Positions 1 through 10,622 of a stretch of DNA of 64,000 nucleotides are shown here, piece by piece. Both the position numbers and the translations under genes were made by a program. Below the pieces are notes generated by a model that was not told the origin of the DNA, ran no database searches, and worked only from the letters and a program-made list of their open reading frames with translations. Position 1 is the stretch's first letter; each line of letters starts with the position of its first letter. Location: assembly GCF_963576545.1 (NCBI RefSeq), contig NW_026870600.1, positions 62,001 to 126,000 on the forward strand, written 5' to 3'. The stretch comes from Limanda limanda (taxonomy: Eukaryota; Chordata; Actinopteri; Pleuronectiformes; Pleuronectidae).

Positions 1-52
1 CTTTCGGAAGGGTTAGGGTTAGGGTTAGGGATGAAAGCACATAGGAGAAAGA
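1..52 (+). repeat. Partial monomer A (3' part)
   Basis: This corresponds to positions 112-163 of monomer A, including the full telomere-like tail with three TTAGGG hexamers (13-30). The unit is cut by the window edge, so the array continues to the left. Confidence 0.97.
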
Positions 53-207
53 GATATTCTTGAATAACTTTTTTTGTGAAGGTCGGAGAGACTTGAAAAG
101 TGGTTGCATCTGGACTAATTTGGGTCCTGCGGATCGATTGGTACCATCCCCGAGCTTGTACGACCTTCGGAAGAGGTCGACCGACGAAATTCCCCCAAAT
201 CTGAGGA
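53..207 (+). repeat. Monomer B, reference copy (155 bp)
   Basis: First complete B unit. Positions 1-43 are identical to A. Positions 44-121 align to A without gaps (55/78 identical in the consensus). Positions 122-155 form a B-specific tail with no TTAGGG. It contains GGTACC at unit positions 88-93 (shared with A) and the palindrome GGTCGACC at 123-130, absent from A, so a GTCGAC site marks B units. Two main B subtypes differ at position 44 (GAAAAGTGG or GGAAAGTGG). All 126 B units are flanked by A units on both sides. Confidence 0.97.
161..179. other. Inverted repeat in monomer B 3' core (potential hairpin)
   Basis: CGACCT and AGGTCG pair around a 7-base loop (B positions 109-114 and 122-127), partly overlapping the GGTCGACC palindrome at 123-130. 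It is specific to B because the right arm lies in the B-only tail. It could mark B for a sequence-specific binder, but this is speculative. Confidence 0.5.
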
Positions 208-370
208 GATATTCTTGAATAACTTTTTTTGTGAAGGTCGGAGAGACTTGCAAGTAGGCTCTACCCCCACTAAATGGGGTTGCGCGCATCGATCGGTACC
301 ATCCTTGAGCTTCTCCGACTTTCGGAAGGGTTAGGGTTAGGGTTAGGGATGAAAGCACATAGGAGAAAGA
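208..370 (+). repeat. Monomer A, reference copy (163 bp)
   Basis: First complete A unit. The core (1-121) contains a seven-T run (18-24 region), GCGCGC at 75-80 and GGTACC at 88-93. The tail (122-163) carries three tandem TTAGGG at 124-141 and then a 22-bp A-specific end. Two common A subtypes differ at position 74: GGGGTTGCG, as here, usually in the A directly after a B, and GGGGTAGCG in the others. 256 of the 273 A units have this full length. Confidence 0.97.
328..348 (+). repeat. Short interstitial telomeric block / G4 motif (representative)
   Basis: The sequence reads (GGGTTA)3GGG because the core ends in G just before the telomere-like tail. It has exactly four GGG tracts with three-base TTA loops, the known minimal vertebrate-type telomeric quadruplex. 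Unit positions are 121-141. The same block recurs in each of the 256 full-length A units, always on the + strand. It also contains two TTAGGGTTA matches to the known duplex binding site of TRF-type Myb proteins. Formation in vivo is inferred. Confidence 0.9.
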
Positions 371-423
371 GATATTCTTGAATAACTTTTTTTGTGAAGG
401 TCGGAGAGACTTGCAAGTAGGCT

Positions 424-445
424 CTACCCCCACTAAATGGGGTAG
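424..445. other. Inverted repeat in monomer A core (potential hairpin)
   Basis: CTACCCC and GGGGTAG form a perfect 7-bp stem around an 8-base loop (unit positions 54-60 and 69-75). The A subtype with GGGGTTG breaks the second base pair, and the CTACTCC and CTACTCCAAC subtypes change the other arm, so stem integrity differs between A subtypes. Whether it folds or matters is unknown. Confidence 0.6.
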
Positions 446-533
446 CGCGCATCGATCGGTACCATCTTTGAGCTTCTCCGACTTTCGGAAGGGTTAGGGT
501 TAGGGTTAGGGATGAAAGCACATAGGAGAAAGA

Positions 534-1334
534 GATATTCTTGAATAACTTTTTTTGTGAAGGTCGGAGAGACTTGAAAAGTGGTTGCATCTGGACTAAT
601 TTGGGTCCTGCAGATCGATTGGTACCATCCCCGAGCTTGTACGACCTTCGGAAGAGGTCGACCGACGAAATTCCCCCAAATCTGAGGAGATATTCTTGAA
701 TAACTTTTTTTGTGAAGGTCGGAGAGACTTGCAAGTAGGCTCTACCCCCACTAAATGGGGTTGCGCGCATCGATCGGTACCATCCTTGAGCTTCTCCGAC
801 TTTCGGAAGGGTTAGGGTTAGGGTTAGGGATGAAAGCACATAGGAGAAAGAGATATTCTTGAATAACTTTTTTTGTGAAGGTCGGAGAGACTTGCAAGTA
901 GGCTCTACTCCCACTAAATGGGGTAGCGCGCATCGATCGGTACCATCCTTGAGCTTCTCCGACTTTCGGAAGGGTTAGGGTTAGGGATGAAAGCACATAG
1001 GAGAAAGAGATATTCTTGAATAACTTTTTTTGTGAAGGTCGGAGAGACTTGCAAGTAGGCTCTACCCCCACTAAATGGGGTAGCGCGCATCGATCGGTAC
1101 CATCCTTGAGCTTCTCCGACTTTCGGAAGGGTTAGGGTTAGGGTTAGGGATGAAAGCACATAGGAGAAAGAGATATTCTTGAATAACTTTTTTTGTGAAG
1201 GTCGGAGAGACTTGCAAGTAGGCTCTACCCCCACTAAATGGGGTAACGCGCATCGATCGGTACCATCCTTGAGCTTCTCCGACTTTCGGAAGGGTTAGGG
1301 TTAGGGTTAGGGATGAAAGCACATAGGAGAAAGA
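534..1334 (+). repeat. B-A-A(157)-A-A cassette, copy 1
   Basis: 801-bp cassette. The B unit carries GCAGATCG instead of GCGGATCG (substitution at 612). The second A (852-1008) has two TTAGGG hexamers instead of three. The A before it and the A157 share the CTACTCCCAC junction variant near 905-915. The last A has GTAACGCG near 1244, a variant otherwise seen near 33293. Confidence 0.9.
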
Positions 1335-3095
1335 GATATTCTTGAATAACTTTTTTTGTGAAGGTCGGAGAGACTTGAAAAGTGGTTGCATCTGGACTAA
1401 TTTGGGTCCTGCGGATCGATTGGTACCATCCCCGAGCTTGTACGACCTTCGGAAGAGGTCGACCGACGAAATTCCCCCAAATCTGAGGAGATATTCTTGA
1501 ATAACTTTTTTTGTGAAGGTCGGAGAGACTTGCAAGTAGGCTCTACCCCCACTAAATGGGGTTGCGCGCATCGATCGGTACCATCCTTGAGCTTCTCCGA
1601 CTTTCGGAAGGGTTAGGGTTAGGGTTAGGGATGAAAGCACATAGGAGAAAGAGATATTCTTGAATAACTTTTTTTGTGAAGGTCGGAGAGACTTGCAAGT
1701 AGGCTCTACCCCCACTAAATGGGGTAGCGCGCATCGATCGGTACCATCCTTGAGCTTCTCCGACTTTCGGAAGGGTTAGGGTTAGGGTTAGGGATGAAAG
1801 CACATAGGAGAAAGAGATATTCTTGAATAACTTTTTTTGTGAAGGTCGGAGAGACTTGGAAAGTGGTTGCATCTGGACTAATTTGGGTCCTGCGGATCGA
1901 TTGGTACCATCCCCGAGCTTGTACGACCTTCGGAAGAGGTCGACCGACGAAATTCCCCCAAATCTGAGGAGATATTCTTGAATAACTTTTTTTGTGAAGG
2001 TCGGAGAGACTTGCAAGTAGGCTCTACCCCCACTAAATGGGCTTGCGCGCATCGATCAGTACCATCCTTGAGCTTCTCCGACTTTCGGAAGGGTTAGGGT
2101 TAGGGTTAGGGATGAAAGCACATAGGAGAAAGAGATATTCTTGAATAACTTTTTTTGTGAAGGTCGGAGAGACTTGCAAGTAGGCTCTACCCCCACTAAA
2201 TGGGGTAGCGCGCATCGATCGGTACCATCCTTGAGCTTCTCCGACTTTCGGAAGGGTTAGGGTTAGGGTTAGGGATGAAAGCACATAGGAGAAAGAGATA
2301 TTCTTGAATAACTTTTTTTGTGAAGGTCGGAGAGACTTGCAAGTAGGCTCTACCCCCACTAAATGGGGTAGCGCGCATCGATCGGTACCATCCTTGAGCT
2401 TCTCCGACTTTCGGAAGGGTTAGGGTTAGGGTTAGGGATGAAAGCACATAGGAGAAAGAGATATTCTTGAATAACTTTTTTTGTGAAGGTCGGAGAGACT
2501 TGGAAAGTGGTTGCATCTGGACTAATTTGGGTCCTGCGGATCGATTGGTACCATCCCCGAGCTTGTACGACCTTCGGAAGAGGTCGACCGACGAAATTCC
2601 CCCAAATCTGAGGAGATATTCTTGAATAACTTTTTTTGTGAAGGTCGGAGAGACTTGCAGGTAGGCTCTACCCCCACTAAATGGGGTAGCGCGCATCGAT
2701 CGGTACCATCCTTGAGCTTCTCCGACTTTCGGAAGGGTTAGGGTTAGGGTTAGGGATGAAAGCACATAGGAGAAAGAGATATTCTTGAATAACTTTTTTT
2801 GTGAAGGTCGGAGAGACTTGCAAGTAGGCTCTACCCCCACTAAATGGGGTAGCGCGCATCGATCGGTACCATCCTTGAGCTTCTCCGACTTTCGGAAGGG
2901 TTAGGGTTAGGGTTAGGGATGAAAGCACATAGGAGAAAGAGATATTCTTGAATAACTTTTTTTGTGAAGGTCGGAGAGACTTGAAAAGTGGTTGCATCTG
3001 GACTAATTTGGGTCCTGCGGATCGATTGTTACCATCCCCGAGCTTGTACGACCTTCGGAAGAGGTCGACCGACGAAATTCCCCCAAATCTGAGGA

Positions 3096-4856
3096 GATAT
3101 TCTTGAATAACTTTTTTTGTGAAGGTCGGAGAGACTTGCAAGTAGGCTCTACCCCCACTAAATGGGGTTGCGCGCATCGATCGGTACCATCCTTGAGCTT
3201 CTCCGACTTTCGGAAGGGTTAGGGTTAGGGTTAGGGATGAAAGCACATAGGAGAAAGAGATATTCTTGAATAACTTTTTTTGTGAAGGTCGGAGAGACTT
3301 GCAAGTAGGCTCTACCCCCACTAAATGGGGTAGCGCGCATCGATCGGTACCATTTTTGAGCTTCTCCGACTTTCGGAAGGGTTAGGGTTAGGGTTAGGGA
3401 TGAAAGCACATAGGAGAAAGAGATATTCTTGAATAACTTTTTTTGTGAAGGTCGGAGAGACTTGGAAAGTGGTTGCATCTGGACTAATTTGGGTCCTGCG
3501 GATCGATTGGTACCATGCCCGAGCTTGTACGACCTTCGGAAGAGGTCGACCGACGAAATTCCCCCAAATCTGAGGAGATATTCTTGAATAACTTTTTTTG
3601 TGAAGGTCGGAGAGACTTGCAAGTAGGCTCTACCCCCACTAAATGGGGTAGCGCGCATCGATCGGTACCATCCTTGAGCTTCTCCGACTTTCGGAAGGGT
3701 TAGGGTTAGGGTTAGGGATGAAAGCACATAGGAGAAAGAGATATTCTTGAATAACTTTTTTTGTAAAGGTCGGAGAGACTTGGAAAGTGGTTGCATCTGG
3801 ACTAATTTGGGTCCTGCGGATCGATTGGTACCATCCCCGAGCTTGTACGACCTTCGGAAGAGGTCGACCGACGAAATTCCCCCAAATCTGAGGAGATATT
3901 CTTGAATAACTTTTTTTGTGAAGGTCGGAGAGACTTGCAAGTAGGCTCTACCCCCACTAAATGGGGTTGCGCGCATCGATCGGTACCATCCTTGAGCTTC
4001 TCCGACTTTCGGAAGGGTTAGGGTTAGGGTTAGGGATGAAAGCACATAGGAGAAAGAGATATTCTTGAATAACTTTTTTTGTGAAGGTCGGAGAGACTTG
4101 CAAGTAGGCTCTACCCCCACTAAATGGGGTAGCGCGCATCGATCGGTACCATCCTTGAGCTTCTCCGACTTTCGGAAGGGTTAGGGTTAGGGTTAGGGAT
4201 GAAAGCACATAGGAGAAAGAGATATTCTTGAATAACTTTTTTTGTGAAGGTCGGAGAGACTTGGAAAGTGGTTGCATCTGGACTAATTTGGGTCCTGCGG
4301 ATCGATTGGTACCATCCCCGAGCTTGTACGACCTTCGGAAGAGGTCGACCGACGAAATTCCCCCAAATCTGAGGAGATATTCTTGAATAACTTTTTTTGT
4401 GAAGGTCGGAGAGACTTGCAAGTAGGCTCTACCCCCACTAAATGGGGTTGCGCGCATCGATCGGTACCATCCTTGAGCTTCTCCGACTTTCGGAAGGGTT
4501 AGGGTTAGGGTTAGGGATGAAAGCACATAGGAGAAAGAGATATTCTTGAATAACTTTTTTTGTGAAGGTCGGAGAGACTTGCAAGTAGGCTCTACCCCCA
4601 CTAAATGGGGTAGCGCGCATCGATCGGTACCATCTTTGAGCTTCTCCGACTTTCGGAAGGGTTAGGGTTAGGGTTAGGGATGAAAGCACATAGGAGAAAG
4701 AGATATTCTTGAATAACTTTTTTTGTGAAGGTCGGAGAGACTTGGAAAGTGGTTGCATCTGGACTAATTTGGGTCCTGCGGATCGATTGGTACCATCCCC
4801 GAGCTTGTACGACCTTCGGAAGAGGTCGACCGACGAAATTCCCCCAAATCTGAGGA
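3096..4856 (+). repeat. Triplicated 1.76-kb block, copy 1
   Basis: A-A-B-A-B-A-A-B-A-A-B with diagnostic variants: CCATTTTTGAG in the second A, CATGCCCGAG in the first B (3422-3576) and GTAAAGGTC in the second B (3740-3894). The same set recurs 5,766 and 22,275 bp downstream. Confidence 0.88.
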
Positions 4857-6299
4857 GATATTCTTGAATAACTTTTTTTGTGAAGGTCGGAGAGACTTGC
4901 AAGTAGGCTCTACCCCCACTAAATGGGGTAGCGCGCATCGATCGGTACCATCCTTGAGCTTCTCCGACTTTCGGAAGGGTTAGGGTTAGGGTTAGGGATG
5001 AAAGCACATAGGAGAAAGAGATATTCTTGAATAACTTTTTTTGTGAAGGTCGGAGAGACTTGGAAAGTGGTTGCATCTGGACTAATTTGGGTCCTGCGGA
5101 TCGATTGGTACCATCCCCGAGCTTGTACGACCTTCGGAAGAGGTCGACCGACGAAATTCCCCCAAATCTGAGGAGATATTCTTGAATAACTTTTTTTTTG
5201 AAGGTCGGAGAGACTTGCAAGTAGGCTCTACCCCCACTAAATGGGGTTGCGCGCATCGATCGGTACCATCCTTGAGCTTCTCCGACTTTCGGAAGGGTTA
5301 GGGTTAGGGTTAGGGATGAAAGCACATAGGAGAAAGAGATATTCTTGAATAACTTTTTTTGTGAAGGTCGGAGAGACTTGAAAAGTGGTTGCATCTGGAC
5401 TAATTTGGGTCCTGCGGATCGATTGGTACCATCCCCGAGCTTGTACGACCTTCGGAAGAGGTCGACCGACGAAATTCCCCCAAATCTGAGGAGATATTCT
5501 TGAATAACTTTTTTTGTGAAGGTCGGAGAGACTTGCAAGTAGGCTCTACCCCCACTAAATGGGGTTGCGCGCATCGATCGGTACCATCCTTGAGCTTCTC
5601 CGACTTTCGGAAGGGTTAGGGTTAGGGTTAGGGATGAAAGCACATAGGAGAAAGAGATATTCTTGAATAACTTTTTTTGTGAAGGTCGGAGAGACTTGCA
5701 AGTAGGCTCTACCCCCACTAAATGGGGTAGCGCGCATCGATCGGTACCATCTTTGAGCTTCTCCGACTTTCGGAAGGGTTAGGGTTAGGGTTAGGGATGA
5801 AAGCACATAGGAGAAAGAGATATTCTTGAATAACTTTTTTTGTGAAGGTCGGAGAGACTTGAAAAGTGGTTGCATCTGGACTAATTTGGGTCCTGCGGAT
5901 CGATTGGTACCATCCCCGAGCTTGTACGACCTTCGGAAGAGGTCGACCGACGAAATTCCCCCAAATCTGAGGAGATATTCTTGAATAACTTTTTTTGTGA
6001 AGGTCGGAGAGACTTGCAAGTAGGCTTTACCCCCACTAAATGGGGTTGCGCGCATCGATCGGTACCATCCTTGAGCTTCTCCGACTTTCGGAAGGGTTAG
6101 GGTTAGGGTTAGGGATGAAAGCACATAGGAGAAAGAGATATTCTTGAATAACTTTTTTTGTGAAGGTCGGAGAGACTTGCAAGTAGGCTCTACCCCCACT
6201 AAATGGGGTAGCGCGCATCGATCGGTACCATCTTTGAGCTTCTCCGACTTTCGGAAGGGTTAGGGTTAGGGTTAGGGATGAAAGCACATAGGAGAAAGA

Positions 6300-7100
6300 G
6301 ATATTCTTGAATAACTTTTTTTGTGAAGGTCGGAGAGACTTGAAAAGTGGTTGCATCTGGACTAATTTGGGTCCTGCAGATCGATTGGTACCATCCCCGA
6401 GCTTGTACGACCTTTGGAAGAGGTCGACCGACGAAATTCCCCCAAATCTGAGGAGATATTCTTGAATAACTTTTTTTGTGAAGGTCGGAGAGACTTGCAA
6501 GTAGGCTCTACCCCCACTAAATGGGGTTGCGCGCATCGATCGGTACCATCCTTGAGCTTCTCCGACTTTCGGAAGGGTTAGGGTTAGGGTTAGGGATGAA
6601 AGCACATAGGAGAAAGAGATATTCTTGAATAACTTTTTTTGTGAAGGTCGGAGAGACTTGCAAGTAGGCTCTACTCCCACTAAATGGGGTAGCGCGCATC
6701 GATCGGTACCATCCTTGAGCTTCTCCGACTTTTGGAAGGGTTAGGGTTAGGGATGAAAGCACATAGGAGAAAGAGATATTCTTGAATAACTTTTTTTGTG
6801 AAGGTCGGAGAGACTTGCAAGTAGGCTCTACCCCCACTAAATGGGGTAGCGCGCATCGATCGGTACCATCCTTGAGCTTCTCCGACTTTCGGAAGGGTTA
6901 GGGTTAGGGTTAGGGATGAAAGCACATAGGAGAAAGAGATATTCTTGAATAACTTTTTTTGTGAAGGTCGGAGAGACTTGCAAGTAGGCTCTACCCCCAC
7001 TAAATGGGGTAGCGCGCATCGATCGGTACCATCCTTGAGCTTCTCCGACTTTCGGAAGGGTTAGGGTTAGGGTTAGGGATGAAAGCACATAGGAGAAAGA
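6300..7100 (+). repeat. B-A-A(157)-A-A cassette, copy 2
   Basis: Same layout as copy 1, 5,766 bp downstream. The B has GCAGATCG and also a private TTTGGAAG change at 6415. The 157-bp A (6618-6774) carries TTTTGGAAGG in place of TTTCGGAAGG just before its telomere block, a CpG-to-TpG change shared with copies 3, 5 and 7. Confidence 0.9.
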
Positions 7101-8861
7101 GATATTCTTGAATAACTTTTTTTGTGAAGGTCGGAGAGACTTGAAAAGTGGTTGCATCTGGACTAATTTGGGTCCTGCGGATCGATTGGTACCATCCCCG
7201 AGCTTGTACGACCTTCGGAAGAGGTCGACCGACGAAATTCCCCCAAATCTGAGGAGATATTCTTGAATAACTTTTTTTGTGAAGGTCGGAGAGACTTGCA
7301 AGTAGGCTCTACCCCCACTAAATGGGGTTGCGCGCATCGATCGGTACCATCCTTGAGCTTCTCCGACTTTCGGAAGGGTTAGGGTTAGGGTTAGGGATGA
7401 AAGCACATAGGAGAAAGAGATATTCTTGAATAACTTTTTTTGTGAAGGTCGGAGAGACTTGCAAGTAGGCTCTACCCCCACTAAATGGGGTAGCGCGCAT
7501 CGATCGGTACCATCCTTGAGCTTCTCCGACTTTCGGAAGGGTTAGGGTTAGGGTTAGGGATGAAAGCACATAGGAGAAAGAGATATTCTTGAATAACTTT
7601 TTTTGTGAAGGTCGGAGAGACTTGCAAGTAGGCTCTACCCCCACTAAATGGGGTAGCGCGCATCGATCGGTACCATCCTTGAGCTTCTCCGACTTTCGGA
7701 AGGGTTAGGGTTAGGGTTAGGGATGAAAGCACATAGGAGAAAGAGATATTCTTGAATAACTTTTTTTGTGAAGGTCGGAGAGACTTGGAAAGTGGTTGCA
7801 TCTGGACTAATTTGGGTCCTGCGGATCGATTGGTACCATCCCCGAGCTTGTACAACCTTCGGAAGAGGTCGACCGACGAAATTCCCCCAAATCTGAGGAG
7901 ATATTCTTGAATAACTTTTTTTGTGAAGGTCGGAGAGACTTGCAAGTAGGCTCTACCCCCACTAAATGGGGTTGCGCGCATCGATCGGTACCATCCTTGA
8001 GCTTCTCCGACTTTCGGAAGGGTTAGGGTTAGGGTTAGGGATGAAAGCACATAGGAGAAAGAGATATTCTTGAATAACTTTTTTTGTGAAGGTCGGAGAG
8101 ACTTGCAAGTAGGCTCTACCCCCACTAAATGGGGTAGCGCGCATCGATCGGTACCATCTTTGAGCTTCTCCGACTTTCGGAAGGGTTAGGGTTAGGGTTA
8201 GGGATGAAAGCACATAGGAGAAAGAGATATTCTTGAATAACTTTTTTTGTGAAGGTCGGAGAGACTTGGAAAGTGGTTGCATCTGGACTAATTTGGGTCC
8301 TGCGGATCGATTGGTACCATCCCCGAGCTTGTACGACCTTCGGAAGAGGTCGACCGACGAAATTCCCCCAAATCTGAGGAGATATTCTTGAATAACTTTT
8401 TTTGTGAAGGTCGGAGAGACTTGCAAGTAGGCTCTACCCCCACTAAATGGGGTTGCGCGCATCGATCGGTACCATCCTTGAGCTTCTCCGACTTTCGGAA
8501 GGGTTAGGGTTAGGGTTAGGGATGAAAGCACATAGGAGAAAGAGATATTCTTGAATAACTTTTTTTGTGAAGGTCGGAGAGACTTGCAAGTAGGCTCTAC
8601 CCCCACTAAATGGGGTAGCGCGCATCGATCGGTACCATCCTTGAGCTTCTCCGACTTTCGGAAGGGTTAGGGTTAGGGTTAGGGATGAAAGCACATAGGA
8701 GAAAGAGATATTCTTGAATAACTTTTTTTGTGAAGGTCGGAGAGACTTGGAAAGTGGTTGCATCTGGACTAATTTGGGTCCTGCGGATCGATTGGTACCA
8801 TCCCCGAGCTTGTACGACCTTCGGAAGAGGTCGACCGACGAAATTCCCCCAAATCTGAGGA

Positions 8862-10622
8862 GATATTCTTGAATAACTTTTTTTGTGAAGGTCGGAGAGA
8901 CTTGCAAGTAGGCTCTACCCCCACTAAATGGGGTTGCGCGCATCGATCGGTACCATCCTTGAGCTTCTCCGACTTTCGGAAGGGTTAGGGTTAGGGTTAG
9001 GGATGAAAGCACATAGGAGAAAGAGATATTCTTGAATAACTTTTTTTGTGAAGGTCGGAGAGACTTGCAAGTAGGCTCTACCCCCACTAAATGGGGTAGC
9101 GCGCATCGATCGGTACCATTTTTGAGCTTCTCCGACTTTCGGAAGGGTTAGGGTTAGGGTTAGGGATGAAAGCACATAGGAGAAAGAGATATTCTTGAAT
9201 AACTTTTTTTGTGAAGGTCGGAGAGACTTGGAAAGTGGTTGCATCTGGACTAATTTGGGTCCTGCGGATCGATTGGTACCATGCCCGAGCTTGTACGACC
9301 TTCGGAAGAGGTCGACCGACGAAATTCCCCCAAATCTGAGGAGATATTCTTGAATAACTTTTTTTGTGAAGGTCGGAGAGACTTGCAAGTAGGCTCTACC
9401 CCCACTAAATGGGGTAGCGCGCATCGATCGGTACCATCCTTGAGCTTCTCCGACTTTCGGAAGGGTTAGGGTTAGGGTTAGGGATGAAAGCACATAGGAG
9501 AAAGAGATATTCTTGAATAACTTTTTTTGTAAAGGTCGGAGAGACTTGGAAAGTGGTTGCATCTGGACTAATTTGGGTCCTGCGGATCGATTGGTACCAT
9601 CCCCGAGCTTGTACGACCTTCGGAAGAGGTCGACCGACGAAATTCCCCCAAATCTGAGGAGATATTCTTGAATAACTTTTTTTGTGAAGGTCGGAGAGAC
9701 TTGCAAGTAGGCTCTACCCCCACTAAATGGGGTTGCGCGCATCGATCGGTACCATCCTTGAGCTTCTCCGACTTTCGGAAGGGTTAGGGTTAGGGTTAGG
9801 GATGAAAGCACATAGGAGAAAGAGATATTCTTGAATAACTTTTTTTGTGAAGGTCGGAGAGACTTGCAAGTAGGCTCTACCCCCACTAAATGGGGTAGCG
9901 CGCATCGATCGGTACCATCCTTGAGCTTCTCCGACTTTCGGAAGGGTTAGGGTTAGGGTTAGGGATGAAAGCACATAGGAGAAAGAGATATTCTTGAATA
10001 ACTTTTTTTGTGAAGGTCGGAGAGACTTGGAAAGTGGTTGCATCTGGACTAATTTGGGTCCTGCGGATCGATTGGTACCATCCCCGAGCTTGTACGACCT
10101 TCGGAAGAGGTCGACCGACGAAATTCCCCCAAATCTGAGGAGATATTCTTGAATAACTTTTTTTGTGAAGGTCGGAGAGACTTGCAAGTAGGCTCTACCC
10201 CCACTAAATGGGGTTGCGCGCATCGATCGGTACCATCCTTGAGCTTCTCCGACTTTCGGAAGGGTTAGGGTTAGGGTTAGGGATGAAAGCACATAGGAGA
10301 AAGAGATATTCTTGAATAACTTTTTTTGTGAAGGTCGGAGAGACTTGCAAGTAGGCTCTACCCCCACTAAATGGGGTAGCGCGCATCGATCGGTACCATC
10401 TTTGAGCTTCTCCGACTTTCGGAAGGGTTAGGGTTAGGGTTAGGGATGAAAGCACATAGGAGAAAGAGATATTCTTGAATAACTTTTTTTGTGAAGGTCG
10501 GAGAGACTTGGAAAGTGGTTGCATCTGGACTAATTTGGGTCCTGCGGATCGATTGGTACCATCCCCGAGCTTGTACGACCTTCGGAAGAGGTCGACCGAC
10601 GAAATTCCCCCAAATCTGAGGA
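8862..10622 (+). repeat. Triplicated 1.76-kb block, copy 2
   Basis: Same unit order and the same CCATTTTTGAG, CATGCCC and GTAAAGG variants as at 3096-4856. It lies inside a longer match of about 4 kb or more to 22964 onward (offset 16,509). Confidence 0.88.

Larger units (their letters stand above)
1..2777 (+). repeat. Long-distance segmental duplication, left copy
   Basis: Unit order and several private variants recur 30,923 bp downstream. These are the GGGCTTGCG plus ATCAGTACC unit at about 2040-2058 and CAGGTAGGCT at about 2658. After one extra A (2778-2940), a GATTGTTACC B unit (2941-3095) is also shared, now at offset 30,760. A few substitutions differ, so the copies are not identical throughout. 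Confidence 0.85.

Noticed and set aside
68..80. T-run (seven T) as an RNA polymerase III terminator or poly(A)-related tail of a retroelement
   Set aside because: It lies inside the conserved head of every monomer with no recognisable A/B-box promoter, target-site duplication or retroelement body near it.
95..150. tRNA- or 5S-like segment in the B core (GGTTGCATCTGGAC to GATCGATTGG)
   Set aside because: I could not form an acceptor stem, anticodon arm or a convincing internal B-box; the similarity is only a few bases.
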